Part shown: one piece after another, positions 36,919 to 46,741 of the stretch
Numbering within the stretch: position 1 is the stretch's first letter
Layout of the letters: every line of letters starts with the position of its first letter
NCBI GenBank assembly: GCA_029262195.1
Contig: JAJCZX010000038.1
Span: forward strand, 1 to 64,000
Reading direction: 5' to 3'
DNA: 64,000 bases
Origin: Gemmatimonadota bacterium
GTDB taxonomy: Bacteria; Gemmatimonadota; Gemmatimonadetes; Gemmatimonadales; GWC2-71-9
Translations under genes and position numbers: made by a program
Notes under the pieces: model-generated
Database searches by the model: none
Told to the model about the DNA's origin: nothing
Seen by the model: only the letters and a program-made list of their open reading frames with translations

Positions 36919-37554
36919 GTGAACCAATCAGTCGATGCGTTACGCGCCAGGTTCGGGGAAGCGATCCAGGATCACCATGTCTCCTGCGGCGATACGTACG
37001 TTTACGTTGATGCTGATAAGGTCTATGAAATTCTCAACTGGCTCAAAGAGGAGCCGGGACAAGAGTACGACTATCTGGTAGACGTGACGGCAGTCGAATA
37101 CCGCGACCCGGAACCACCGTTGGAAGTGGTTTATGAACTGTTCTCCCATCCGCGAAAGGTGCCCCTGCGGCTTAAAGCTAAACTTGAGAAGGAAGGGGAT
37201 CTTGAGATTGATTCCGTCGTATCGATCTGGCACGGCGCGGATTGGCTCGAGCGAGAGGTCTTCGACATGTTCGGGATCAAATTCCGCAATCATCCTGATT
37301 TACGGCGAATTTTGATGTGGGAGACCTACGACGAAGGCTACCCACTGCGAAAGGACTTCCCGCTAAGAGGGAGGTTCTCACGCTCCGAACAGGTGCGACG
37401 AGTCCTCAAGGGCAATCCCGAAACGAATTACTCAGTGGAAGAAATTTCCATTGCCAAAGACAACACCTCCATACCCGACGACATGAGGCAACGACTCCTT
37501 CGGGGCGAGAGTGGCAATATCCCGGATTCAGCTAGCGAGGCTGACCGTGTCTGA
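36919..37554 (+). CDS. nuoC: NADH-quinone oxidoreductase subunit C
   Basis: 'SIWHGADWLEREVFDMFGIKFRNHPDLRRILMWETYDEGYPLRKDFPLRG'. Confidence 0.97.
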   Translation: MNQSVDALRARFGEAIQDHHVSCGDTYVYVDADKVYEILNWLKEEPGQEYDYLVDVTAVEYRDPEPPLEVVYELFSHPRKVPLRLKAKLEKEGDLEIDSVVSIWHGADWLEREVFDMFGIKFRNHPDLRRILMWETYDEGYPLRKDFPLRGRFSRSEQVRRVLKGNPETNYSVEEISIAKDNTSIPDDMRQRLLRGESGNIPDSASEADRV

Positions 37555-38821
37555 GAAGAGCACTGTGGAATTCGAGCTGAGGACGCCGGGAATTGACGGT
37601 CAGGGTAACCCGACTTCACACGCTGTTGGCCTGGCTGACGATGCTCCGGATCTCCATTCGGATCATATGCTTGTCAACATCGGACCGCAGCACCCGGCTA
37701 CTCACGGGGTGCTTCGGTTGGTAGCCGAACTCGATGGCGAAGTGGTTGTCAAACTGATCCCGCACCTGGGTTACCTCCACTCCGGCTTCGAGAAACTTGG
37801 GGAATACCGGTTCTACAACCAGCTAATTCCGCTGACCGACCGCATGGATTATCTGGCTCCGATGGCCAATAACGTCGGCCTGGCCCTAACGGCCGAAAAA
37901 CTCATGGGGATCGAGATAACCGAGCGCTGCAAGGTGCTCAGGGTCATTGCCTGCGAAATGAGCCGAATAATTGCCCATCTTGTCTGGCTTGGTACCACAT
38001 CGATCGACATTGGAGCTTTTACCCCATTCCTTTGGCTGTTCCAGGAACGGGAGAAGATGTACAACCTCCAGGAAGCGTGGACCGGCGCCCGCCTGACGAC
38101 GAGCGTGACGCGTGTGGGCGGCATGATGGCCGATATTCCCGAAGGATTTGAAGCAGGTATGCGGAAATTCTTGCTCGAATTCCCCAAAACGCTAGACGAA
38201 GTAGACAAAATTCTTTCCGGCAACGGCATCTGGTGTGGTCGGACGCAGGGGATCGGCATCATGTCCGCTGAAGAAGCAGTCGATTACTCTCTTTCAGGTG
38301 CCATGCTTCGCGCCAGTGGCGTTCCCTACGACGTGCGGAAAGATCGCCCATATCTCGACTACGAGAGTTACGATTTTGATATTCCGCTGGGCGAGCACGG
38401 GGATGTCTTCGACCGATATCTCGTGCGGTTTGAGGAAATCAGGCAGTCAGCCCGAATTTTGGAGCAGGCTCTCGATCGTCTTGAAGATGGACCGATTAAC
38501 GTAGACGATCCGAGGGTAATCCTACCCCCCAAAAGCGCGGCCATGAGTGAAATGGAAGCGATGATCTTCCACTTCAAACACGTGATGGAAGGAGTAGAAG
38601 CCCCCGTTGGGGAAGCGTTCTGTTCGATAGAGGGTGCCAAAGGCGAATTAGGCTACTATCTGGTCTCCGATGGATCTGCCAAGCCGGTCCGATGGAGAGT
38701 TCGACCCCCCGCGTTCATCAATCTCGCGGCACTCCCGAAAATGTCTGAAGGGCATCTACTGTCGGACATGATAGCAATTAATGCCAGCATCGACATCGTG
38801 ATGGGCGAAGTGGACCGGTAA
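37547..38821 (+). CDS. nuoD: NADH-quinone oxidoreductase subunit D
   Basis: 'NIGPQHPATHGVLRLVAELDGEVV', 'PYLDYESYDFDIPLGEHGDVFDRYLVR'; GTG start 37547 overlapping nuoC. Confidence 0.97.
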   Translation: MSEKSTVEFELRTPGIDGQGNPTSHAVGLADDAPDLHSDHMLVNIGPQHPATHGVLRLVAELDGEVVVKLIPHLGYLHSGFEKLGEYRFYNQLIPLTDRMDYLAPMANNVGLALTAEKLMGIEITERCKVLRVIACEMSRIIAHLVWLGTTSIDIGAFTPFLWLFQEREKMYNLQEAWTGARLTTSVTRVGGMMADIPEGFEAGMRKFLLEFPKTLDEVDKILSGNGIWCGRTQGIGIMSAEEAVDYSLSGAMLRASGVPYDVRKDRPYLDYESYDFDIPLGEHGDVFDRYLVRFEEIRQSARILEQALDRLEDGPINVDDPRVILPPKSAAMSEMEAMIFHFKHVMEGVEAPVGEAFCSIEGAKGELGYYLVSDGSAKPVRWRVRPPAFINLAALPKMSEGHLLSDMIAINASIDIVMGEVDR

Positions 38822-38841
38822 CACAGGATCTGGATTAACGA

Positions 38842-39354
38842 ATGCAAGAAGCAGCAGAATATCAATCGGTTTTTGTAGGTGCGGCGAGAGAAAAACTCGA
38901 CGACATCATGAGCAGGTATCCGACAAAGCGAGCCGCGCTGTTGCCGGCCCTCTGGATTGTTCAGGAAGAGCGTGATTGGATACCTGAAGGTGCGATGATC
39001 GAGATCGCCGAACTACTGGATATTACCGCCGCACAGGTCAAAGGTGTCGCAACCTTCTACACCATGTACCACAAACACCCGGTTGGTGAAAACTTTATCC
39101 AGGTTTGCACGACTTCCCCCTGCAACGTTTGCGGGGCCGAAAATGTCGTAAAAGCTCTCCTGAAGGAGACTGGTTGTGGTGAATTGGGTGCTACTTCACC
39201 TGACGGCAAGTTTACCATCACCGAAGTTGAATGCCTGGGGGCGTGCGGGTTTGCCACGCCGATTATGGTAAACGATGACTTCCTTGATAGCGTGACAATG
39301 GAAACGGTCCCTGAGGTCGTGGCCCGCTATCGCGACGGAAAGGCGACCGGTTAA
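38842..39354 (+). CDS. nuoE: NADH-quinone oxidoreductase subunit E
   Basis: 'YPTKRAALLPALWIVQEERDWIPEGAM', 'VCTTSPCNVCGAE', 'EVECLGACGFATPIMVNDDF'. Confidence 0.97.
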   Translation: MQEAAEYQSVFVGAAREKLDDIMSRYPTKRAALLPALWIVQEERDWIPEGAMIEIAELLDITAAQVKGVATFYTMYHKHPVGENFIQVCTTSPCNVCGAENVVKALLKETGCGELGATSPDGKFTITEVECLGACGFATPIMVNDDFLDSVTMETVPEVVARYRDGKATG

Positions 39355-40661
39355 TGGGCTATCCACACAAGTCCGATCCAAAAGAAAACGTCGTACTCAG
39401 TGAGTATTTTGGCGATGCCGGTGCCCGGACCTACGACGGCTGGGTCGAGCGAGGAGGATATAAGGCTCTAAAAACTGCCCTTGGGATGGAACCCAATGCG
39501 GTCACTGACATAGTCAAACAGTCGGGCCTTCGGGGCAGGGGCGGTGCCGGTTTCCCAACTGGTCTTAAATGGTCTTTCATGCCCAAAGAAAAGACCAGGG
39601 CCCATTATCTCTGCTGCAACGCTGACGAATCTGAACCGGGCACTTTTAAGGATCGCGAGATCATGAGGTGGACGCCTCACGCCCTTATTGAGGGCTGCGC
39701 TATTGGTCAATACGCCATTGGTGCCGAGGTCTGCTACATCTATATCCGTGGCGAGTTCACTGAACCGATCAAAGTCATGCAGGCCGCGCTGGACGCGGCT
39801 TACGCCAACGGAGTACTCGGTGATAACGCGATGGGTAGCGGCAAGAAGTTGGACATGTACATCCACCGCGGCGCGGGTGCGTACATCTGCGGGGAAGAAA
39901 CCGCGTTAATGAATTCGATCGAAGGGCGACGGGGGAACCCGAGGATAAAGCCGCCGTTTCCAGCGGCAGCAGGGCTCTTTGGCATGCCCACCACCATCAA
40001 CAACGTGGAAACACTGGCGGCCGTACCCCACATCATCAACAGGGGTGCCGAATGGTACAGCGGCCTCAGTCTCGCCAGCGAAAAAAGTTCAGGTACCAAG
40101 TTGTTGTCCGTATGCGGCAACGTTCGCAAACCGGGCAACTACGAAGTCACGATGGGCTTCCCACTTAAAGAACTCATCTACGATCTGTGCGGTGGGATGC
40201 CGGAAGGGCGAACCCTTAAAGCAGTGATCCCAGGCGGTTCCTCGGTGCCTATTCTCACCAGGGAAGAAGCCGAAGGTTGTATCCTCGACTATGAAGGTTG
40301 TGTTGCCGCCGGCACCATGCTTGGGTCCGGTGGGGTCATCGTCTTTGATGACAGCGTGGACATGGTCTATCAGATTATGCGCCTCGCCAAATTCTACGCC
40401 CACGAATCCTGCGCCCAGTGTACACAATGCCGCGAAGGAACAGCGTGGACAGTACGAATTCTCGAGCGGATTCTGGCGGGTAAGGGGACCCAGGACGATA
40501 TCGACCTGTTGCTCGACCTCGCCGACCAAATGACAGGAAAAACCATCTGCGTATTGAGTGATTCCTGCGCAGTGCCGGTCGTTAGCGGCATCACAAAATT
40601 TAGAGACGAGTTTGACGCGTACATCAGTGGTGCGCGCGAACCAGTCCTGACACACGGTTAA
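39354..40661 (+). CDS. nuoF: NADH-quinone oxidoreductase subunit F
   Basis: 'SGLRGRGGAGFPTGLKWSFMP', 'CNADESEPGTFKDREIM', 'ESCAQCTQCREGTAW'. Confidence 0.98.
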   Translation: MGYPHKSDPKENVVLSEYFGDAGARTYDGWVERGGYKALKTALGMEPNAVTDIVKQSGLRGRGGAGFPTGLKWSFMPKEKTRAHYLCCNADESEPGTFKDREIMRWTPHALIEGCAIGQYAIGAEVCYIYIRGEFTEPIKVMQAALDAAYANGVLGDNAMGSGKKLDMYIHRGAGAYICGEETALMNSIEGRRGNPRIKPPFPAAAGLFGMPTTINNVETLAAVPHIINRGAEWYSGLSLASEKSSGTKLLSVCGNVRKPGNYEVTMGFPLKELIYDLCGGMPEGRTLKAVIPGGSSVPILTREEAEGCILDYEGCVAAGTMLGSGGVIVFDDSVDMVYQIMRLAKFYAHESCAQCTQCREGTAWTVRILERILAGKGTQDDIDLLLDLADQMTGKTICVLSDSCAVPVVSGITKFRDEFDAYISGAREPVLTHG

Positions 40662-40666
40662 CGGGA

Positions 40667-42232
40667 ATGTCCGAAGAACTGGTAAAACTCACTATTGAAG
40701 GTGTCGAGGTCAGTGTCCCGCGGGGCACCACCGTAATCGAGGCCGCCAAAGAGGCCGGGATAAACATTCCGCATTACTGCTATCACAAAGGTCTCCCAAT
40801 AGCAGGTGTGTGCCGAATGTGTTTGGTACAGATTGAAGGGGCGCCAAAACTTCAAATTTCCTGCGCCACCGAAGTTGCGGAAGGTCAGGTCGTGCGGGTG
40901 TTCGGCGAAGAAGAATCCAAAGCCCGTTCTTCAGTTCTCGAGTTCCTACTGATCAACCACCCTCTCGATTGTCCAATCTGCGATCAATCCGGAGAATGCG
41001 AACTCCAGGACTTCACATTCGATGAACGTCAGGGACAATCCAGGTACAACGATTTTCCCAAGCGCTACGATCCGGCGGAGCAGTTCGGAGACGACGTGAT
41101 GTTCGTTGCCAATCGCTGCATCCTTTGCACTCGATGCGTGAGGTTTATGGACCACGCCGCTGAGGAGCCCGTCTTAAACGTCAGCGAAAGAGGCGATCGG
41201 GCGTTCATCGGAATGCATCCCGACGCCGAGTTGAATCATCCGTGGGCGGGGAATGTTGTCGACCTTTGTCCGGTGGGCTCACTCATCTCAAAGGACTTCC
41301 TCCATAAAGCGCGAGTATGGGAGTTAGATCACACCGACAGCATCTGCACCGGATGTTCTCAGGGCTGCAATATCCATATTGATACCAGAGAGGAACTCGT
41401 CGTACGGCTGCGCCCGCGCGCCAACGAAGACGTCAATAAATTCTTTATGTGTGACGAGGGGCGTTCGAACTACCGGTGGCTCAATAGCGGCGACAGGATT
41501 GAAGCGCCTCTGGTTGCTGAAGGCGGCAGTCTTGTTGCCTCAGGTTGGGACCATGCCCTCGCCCGAGTAGCCCAGATTGTAAAAGGCTCCACAGGTGACG
41601 CCGTGGTTCTGGCTTCGGGCAAGAGCTCCAATGAGTCCTTGTTCTTCCTGCGGGAACTGTTTGGCGAGTTCGACCTAAAAGCCCACTTCCGTAACTTCAC
41701 GGTTGATGGCGAGTTGCCTCTTTCGGGGGTTGAAGGCCTCGCGTTGAGGGAAGAGAGAATCCCCAATGGTACAGGTGCCCGACAACTCGGTTACGATGAT
41801 TCGTTCAATGGTGTTTCCAACGCGTCTATCTTTTTGATCCTGGGTGACGACCTTGAAGGCATCACCCCGGAGATGCTCTCCGGTGCCAAGAATTTCATTT
41901 ACGTTGGCACCACACTTCCAGAAGCTGCCCGCAACGCGGACGTGGTGCTTCCTGCCACGACCGTTGCCGAGGAGGATGGCACGTACGTGAACCGCGATAA
42001 TCGGGTTCAACGTTTTTCGCAGGCCCGCACTGCTCCTGGAATGGGGAGGCCTGCATGGTGGGCCTTCGCAGAGGTTCTGAAGGAATTGGGTCGCGGAGAT
42101 GCCGTGGATACTGCTGCGGAGGCGTTCGACGCGATGGCGTCGAACGTCGGTGCGTTCAATGGGATGTCCTACAGTACCCTTGGGAAGAACGGACAAAAAT
42201 TGGCCGAGAGTAGTGCGGGAGTGTCGAAATGA
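40667..42232 (+). CDS. nuoG: NADH-quinone oxidoreductase subunit G
   Basis: 2Fe-2S 'GINIPHYCYHKGLPIAGVCRMCLVQ', 'HPLDCPICDQSGECELQDF', 'CILCTRCVRFM', 'CTGCSQGCNI'. Confidence 0.96.
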   Translation: MSEELVKLTIEGVEVSVPRGTTVIEAAKEAGINIPHYCYHKGLPIAGVCRMCLVQIEGAPKLQISCATEVAEGQVVRVFGEEESKARSSVLEFLLINHPLDCPICDQSGECELQDFTFDERQGQSRYNDFPKRYDPAEQFGDDVMFVANRCILCTRCVRFMDHAAEEPVLNVSERGDRAFIGMHPDAELNHPWAGNVVDLCPVGSLISKDFLHKARVWELDHTDSICTGCSQGCNIHIDTREELVVRLRPRANEDVNKFFMCDEGRSNYRWLNSGDRIEAPLVAEGGSLVASGWDHALARVAQIVKGSTGDAVVLASGKSSNESLFFLRELFGEFDLKAHFRNFTVDGELPLSGVEGLALREERIPNGTGARQLGYDDSFNGVSNASIFLILGDDLEGITPEMLSGAKNFIYVGTTLPEAARNADVVLPATTVAEEDGTYVNRDNRVQRFSQARTAPGMGRPAWWAFAEVLKELGRGDAVDTAAEAFDAMASNVGAFNGMSYSTLGKNGQKLAESSAGVSK

Positions 42233-43443
42233 CTCCTGAACTAAAGGGCTTCCTGCTGGTCGCGTCTCTTAAAATCTTGGTCGCGTTTTCTCTCGTGAAC
42301 GTGGGAGTGATAATGGTGATCTGGGCCGAACGCAGGGTCAGCGCTTTTTTACAGGATAGACTTGGCCCCAACCGCGTTGGACCTCTGGGATTGCTCCAGT
42401 CGCTGGCCGATGGCGTGAAAAATTTTACCAAAGAGGAAACCTATCCGGCCGAAGCTGATCCGGTCGTGTTTGTTCTGGCGCCCGTCCTTTCGTTCATTCC
42501 AGCTATGTTGGCAGCGGCTGTAATTCCGTTCGGCTCTCCGCTGCCCGGTTTCGATATGACCTTGCCGATCATCGGGCAGATTGTCTATTCCGGGGAAATC
42601 CCGATGATGATCGCCGACCTTCCCATCGGTTTCCTGTTTATCCTCGCCATTACATCGCTGGGCGTCTACGGGATCGTGATGGCGGGATGGTCTTCTAACA
42701 ACAAGTACGCCTTCCTGGGCTCCCTCCGGGGCAGCGCACAGATGGTTAGTTATGAGATCGCCATGGGTATGGGGTTGGTCGCGCTGATGATTCTGGTTGG
42801 TAACGTCACTCTGACCGAAGCCATCGCGCGGCAGCAGGAGTCGACGTGGTTTATTTTCCCGCTCTTCATCGGATTCTTCCTGTTCGCGGTTTCTTCCCTT
42901 GCCGAAACTAACCGACTGCCGTTTGATCTCCCCGAAACGGAGTCGGAATTGGTGACAGGTTTTCATACCGAATACAGCTCCATGAAATTTTCGATGTTCT
43001 TCATGGCCGAGTACGCGAACATGATTACGGCATCGGCGATGATGGCCACACTATTTTTTGGTGGATGGGATATTCCTTTTACGACCTGGGACGAGGGCCC
43101 GGCTAGCTACCTGCGTTTCTTTGCGACGTTTGGAGTGTTCCTCGCGAAGACCTGGATGTTCATGCTCACCTTTATCTGGATCAGGTGGACCTTACCCAGG
43201 TTCAGGTTCGATCAACTGATGCAGCTGGGCTGGAAGTTCATGATCCCGCTGGCTCTTGGATACATCATGTTGATCGCTACCACAGTCTGGGTCCTGGACA
43301 CCAGAGGCGTTGAATTTGGGATCGTTTACAGCCTGATCCTGTTCGCCGTCAACCTGCCGCTTACATACGTTTTGTTCTCCATCCTGGACAGAGGGAAAGT
43401 GTTGGGTGGATCACAGCATAAGAGAGTAAAGGTGTCTGCCTGA
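42229..43443 (+). CDS. nuoH: NADH-quinone oxidoreductase subunit H
   Basis: 'WAERRVSAFLQDRLGPNRVGPLGLLQSLADGVK', 'ETNRLPFDLPETESELVTGFHTEYSSMKF'. Confidence 0.98.
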   Translation: MTPELKGFLLVASLKILVAFSLVNVGVIMVIWAERRVSAFLQDRLGPNRVGPLGLLQSLADGVKNFTKEETYPAEADPVVFVLAPVLSFIPAMLAAAVIPFGSPLPGFDMTLPIIGQIVYSGEIPMMIADLPIGFLFILAITSLGVYGIVMAGWSSNNKYAFLGSLRGSAQMVSYEIAMGMGLVALMILVGNVTLTEAIARQQESTWFIFPLFIGFFLFAVSSLAETNRLPFDLPETESELVTGFHTEYSSMKFSMFFMAEYANMITASAMMATLFFGGWDIPFTTWDEGPASYLRFFATFGVFLAKTWMFMLTFIWIRWTLPRFRFDQLMQLGWKFMIPLALGYIMLIATTVWVLDTRGVEFGIVYSLILFAVNLPLTYVLFSILDRGKVLGGSQHKRVKVSA

Positions 43444-43949
43444 TGGCTATTTCAGTCAAGGTGATGCAACGTAAGAATCAGGAGATCAGCTACCTCCGGG
43501 CGGCGCTGAAAGGGATGGCCTTGACGTTCAGTCATCTGAAACGCCCCAGCGTCACAATGCAATATCCGGAGGAGACAAAAACCGAAGATTGGAAATTGCC
43601 GGAGCGCTGGCGCGGTACACACCGCATGCTGACCGATGAGCAGGGTAGGGCAAAGTGCGTTGCGTGCGGCCTTTGTCCGCAAATCTGCCCGGCGAACTGT
43701 ATCAAACTGGTTCCGGGCGAAGACGAGGAGGGACATCGTTACCCGCTTGTTTACGAAATCGACGAGTTCCGATGCGTATTCTGCGGATATTGCCAGGAAG
43801 TATGCCCGGAAGAAGCGATCCATGTTGGACAACACTATGAGAACGCTGAATACAGCCGTGACCGCTTCGTCTATGACCTGGAACGTTTGTGCGCTCAGAC
43901 GCACCCGGTTTCTACACTCTGGGATCCGTCGGATGCGAGGGGTGAATAG
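43443..43949 (+). CDS. nuoI: NADH-quinone oxidoreductase subunit I
   Basis: Two 4Fe-4S motifs 'CVACGLCPQICPANCI' and 'CVFCGYCQEVCPEEAI'. Confidence 0.97.
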   Translation: MAISVKVMQRKNQEISYLRAALKGMALTFSHLKRPSVTMQYPEETKTEDWKLPERWRGTHRMLTDEQGRAKCVACGLCPQICPANCIKLVPGEDEEGHRYPLVYEIDEFRCVFCGYCQEVCPEEAIHVGQHYENAEYSRDRFVYDLERLCAQTHPVSTLWDPSDARGE

Positions 43950-43952
43950 GCG

Positions 43953-44468
43953 ATGACTCTGCCACTTTTTTGGGTGTTCGGGGGAATTGCGATCCTCTCG
44001 GGGTTCATGTGCATCACGCGGCGGAGCCCTGTAGCCAGCGCCCTTTGGCTGATTCAGACAATGTTCTCGCTGGCAGGGATTTACGTCCTGCTTGATGCCC
44101 AATTCATCGCAGTAATACAGGTACTGGTCTATGCCGGCGCGATCATGGTGATCTTTTTGTTCGTGATCATGTTGTTGAACCTGGGTCGAACCAAGACCAC
44201 CGACATGGTTGGGCGGCCCGGCCAGATCACGTCCCTCGTCCTTGGTACGTTGATGACGCTAGAGCTTTTCGTCCTCAACAAAGTGATTCCAGCCGAGCAG
44301 TTCAGGTTACCTGAGGGAACGATGGCCACGATGACCGATGAAATGGGGGCCGTCGGTATGATCGCTGAGCCTCTGTTCCGGGGCTACATAGTTCCGTTTG
44401 AGATTACGTCCGTGCTGCTTCTTGCTGCGGTGGTAGGGGCGGTCGTCCTGGCAAAGAGGAAAATTTAA
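43953..44468 (+). CDS. nuoJ: NADH-quinone oxidoreductase subunit J
   Basis: '[34 protein letters not shown]'. Confidence 0.97.
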   Translation: MTLPLFWVFGGIAILSGFMCITRRSPVASALWLIQTMFSLAGIYVLLDAQFIAVIQVLVYAGAIMVIFLFVIMLLNLGRTKTTDMVGRPGQITSLVLGTLMTLELFVLNKVIPAEQFRLPEGTMATMTDEMGAVGMIAEPLFRGYIVPFEITSVLLLAAVVGAVVLAKRKI

Positions 44469-44764
44469 TGCTTCTCGGCCCGTCCTTAATCGTATCGGCT
44501 GTGTTGTTCAGCCTCGGGGTCGCCGGCGTGCTGTTGCGGCGCAATGCCATCATTATTTTCATGTGCGTAGAATTGATGCTCAACGCTGTCAACTTGAGCT
44601 TCATTGCCTTTGCCCAGCAACTCGGTCCCGAGGGTCACGTAATCGTGTTTTTCGTGATGGCCGTGGCTGCTGCTGAAGCCGCCGTTGGACTCGCGATCAT
44701 AATTTCTATCTACCGTTTCAAAGAGACGGTTAATCTCCAGAACATCAATCTGTTAAAGGGATAG
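44468..44764 (+). CDS. nuoK: NADH-quinone oxidoreductase subunit K
   Basis: '[30 protein letters not shown]', '[17 protein letters not shown]'. Confidence 0.97.
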   Translation: MLLGPSLIVSAVLFSLGVAGVLLRRNAIIIFMCVELMLNAVNLSFIAFAQQLGPEGHVIVFFVMAVAAAEAAVGLAIIISIYRFKETVNLQNINLLKG

Positions 44765-46741
44765 ATGCCTGCTTCAGTAGGGTGGGTTTGGTTAGTTGTC
44801 TTGCTTCCGTTGCTGGGATTCCTGGCAAACGGGGCGATAAGCTTCATCAAACCAGATGCTAAAGGTGCGGTGAGCGCGATCGGCGTCGGCGTGTTGGCCG
44901 CTGCCTTTGGTGTATCCGTGGCGGTCGTTTCTGGGCTGGCGGGTGCTGCTCACGATGCTCCCTTTATTGTAACTCTCTGGGAATGGATGCCGGTCGGCGC
45001 GTTCCACATTGACCTGGCCTTCCAGGTTGATCAACTCTCGGCGGTGATGTTGCTGGTTATCACGGGTGTTGGCACGTTGATTCATATATTCAGTACCGGC
45101 TACATGAGCGAAGATCCGAGTTACCCACGGTACTTCGCTTATCTAAACCTGTTCATCTTCTTTATGCTTATCCTGGTGCTTGGATCAAGCTTCCCGGTGA
45201 TGTTCATCGGATGGGAAGGCGTCGGTCTCTGTTCCTATCTCCTGATCGGTTTCTGGTTCTCGGAAAAAGCCAACGCCGACGCAGGTAAAAAAGCATTCAT
45301 CATGAATAGAATCGGGGACTTTGGTTTCCTGATTGCTATGTTTATGATCTTCGGCGCAACCGGGTCACTTTCGTTTGTTGAGGTCTTCGAGGCGGCCCCG
45401 GCCACGCTGGCTCTGGGCGGCACAACCGTCACTTTAATAACTCTGGCCTTATTCCTTGGTTGCACCGGAAAGTCGGCCCAGATTCCATTGTATACCTGGC
45501 TTCCGGACGCAATGGCGGGTCCAACGCCAGTGTCGGCACTGATCCACGCCGCCACAATGGTCACGGCCGGTGTTTACCTGGTTGCTCGCTCGAACATCCT
45601 TTTCGCTCTGGCACCGATTTCGTCTACGGTTGTGGCTGGTATCGGTGGGCTCACCGCATTGTTTGCCGCGACGATTGCAATGAAGCAGTGGGACATCAAA
45701 AAGGTCCTGGCGTACTCAACCGTCTCCCAACTCGGTTTCATGTTTGTAGGCGTTGGAGTGGGTGCTTACGCGGCTGGCGTCTTCCACCTGGTCACCCACG
45801 CGTTCTTTAAAGCGCTGCTGTTCCTCGGCGCCGGCAGTGTGATACACGCGCTGCATCACGCTTATCACCACACTGGCAGTCATGAAGACGCGCAGGACAT
45901 GCGTAACATGGGTGGTCTGAAAAAGTTCATGCCGTGGACCGCCGGTGTAATGTGGATTGCGACTCTGGCTATTGCGGGTATTCCCGGGTTCTCAGGATTT
46001 TTCTCTAAAGACGAGATCCTCGCCCAGGCGTTCGCGCGCGGGCACGATGTACCGTTCTTCTACGTCGTGTGGGGGATGGGAGCGGTCGCAGCGCTGATGA
46101 CCGCTTTCTACATGACCCGAATGATGATTTATACATTCCATGGTCCCAACCGGACAGGCGAAAAAGAGGGTAGTCACCTTCATGAGGTGTCGTGGGTGAT
46201 GACCGGGCCTCTGGTAATTCTAGCCATAGGAAGTTTGTTCGGCGGATTCCTCAACCTCCCGGCTGTACTTCCGGGAGCGGGTTGGTTGCACCATTGGTTA
46301 GAGCCTATTACAGAAGGTTCCGCCGCTTTCGTCGGCGAAGTTCATCTGGCACATAACACCGAGTGGATCCTTCTGGGCCTCGCTACCGTGATCGCGGTGG
46401 TTGGCATTCTCGGAGCCTACCGGCTCTTGAAACCACAGAACCTCGTCCCTGCAAAGGATGCGACCCCTGAGACGGGAATGCAAAAGGTCCTGCTCAACAA
46501 GTACTACGTTGACGAGATCTATGACGCGGTTGTTGTGAAGCCGTTGATGTGGCTCTCGCGAGCGATTCTCTGGAAGACTGTCGACGAAAAAGCGATTGAT
46601 GGCGCTGCGGTGAACGGCTCCGCCAACATCACGAGGTTCGCAGGTTGGTTCGGCACGCGCTTCCAAACGGGTCGCGTCGGAACCTACGTTTTCTTCTTCG
46701 TTGTGGGAGCCCTCGTGCTTCTGAGGACGATGGTGCGATAG
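44765..46741 (+). CDS. nuoL: NADH-quinone oxidoreductase subunit L
   Basis: 'GWEGVGLCSYLLIGFWF', 'QIPLYTWLPDAMAGPTPVSALIHAATMVTAGVYL'. Confidence 0.98.
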   Translation: MPASVGWVWLVVLLPLLGFLANGAISFIKPDAKGAVSAIGVGVLAAAFGVSVAVVSGLAGAAHDAPFIVTLWEWMPVGAFHIDLAFQVDQLSAVMLLVITGVGTLIHIFSTGYMSEDPSYPRYFAYLNLFIFFMLILVLGSSFPVMFIGWEGVGLCSYLLIGFWFSEKANADAGKKAFIMNRIGDFGFLIAMFMIFGATGSLSFVEVFEAAPATLALGGTTVTLITLALFLGCTGKSAQIPLYTWLPDAMAGPTPVSALIHAATMVTAGVYLVARSNILFALAPISSTVVAGIGGLTALFAATIAMKQWDIKKVLAYSTVSQLGFMFVGVGVGAYAAGVFHLVTHAFFKALLFLGAGSVIHALHHAYHHTGSHEDAQDMRNMGGLKKFMPWTAGVMWIATLAIAGIPGFSGFFSKDEILAQAFARGHDVPFFYVVWGMGAVAALMTAFYMTRMMIYTFHGPNRTGEKEGSHLHEVSWVMTGPLVILAIGSLFGGFLNLPAVLPGAGWLHHWLEPITEGSAAFVGEVHLAHNTEWILLGLATVIAVVGILGAYRLLKPQNLVPAKDATPETGMQKVLLNKYYVDEIYDAVVVKPLMWLSRAILWKTVDEKAIDGAAVNGSANITRFAGWFGTRFQTGRVGTYVFFFVVGALVLLRTMVR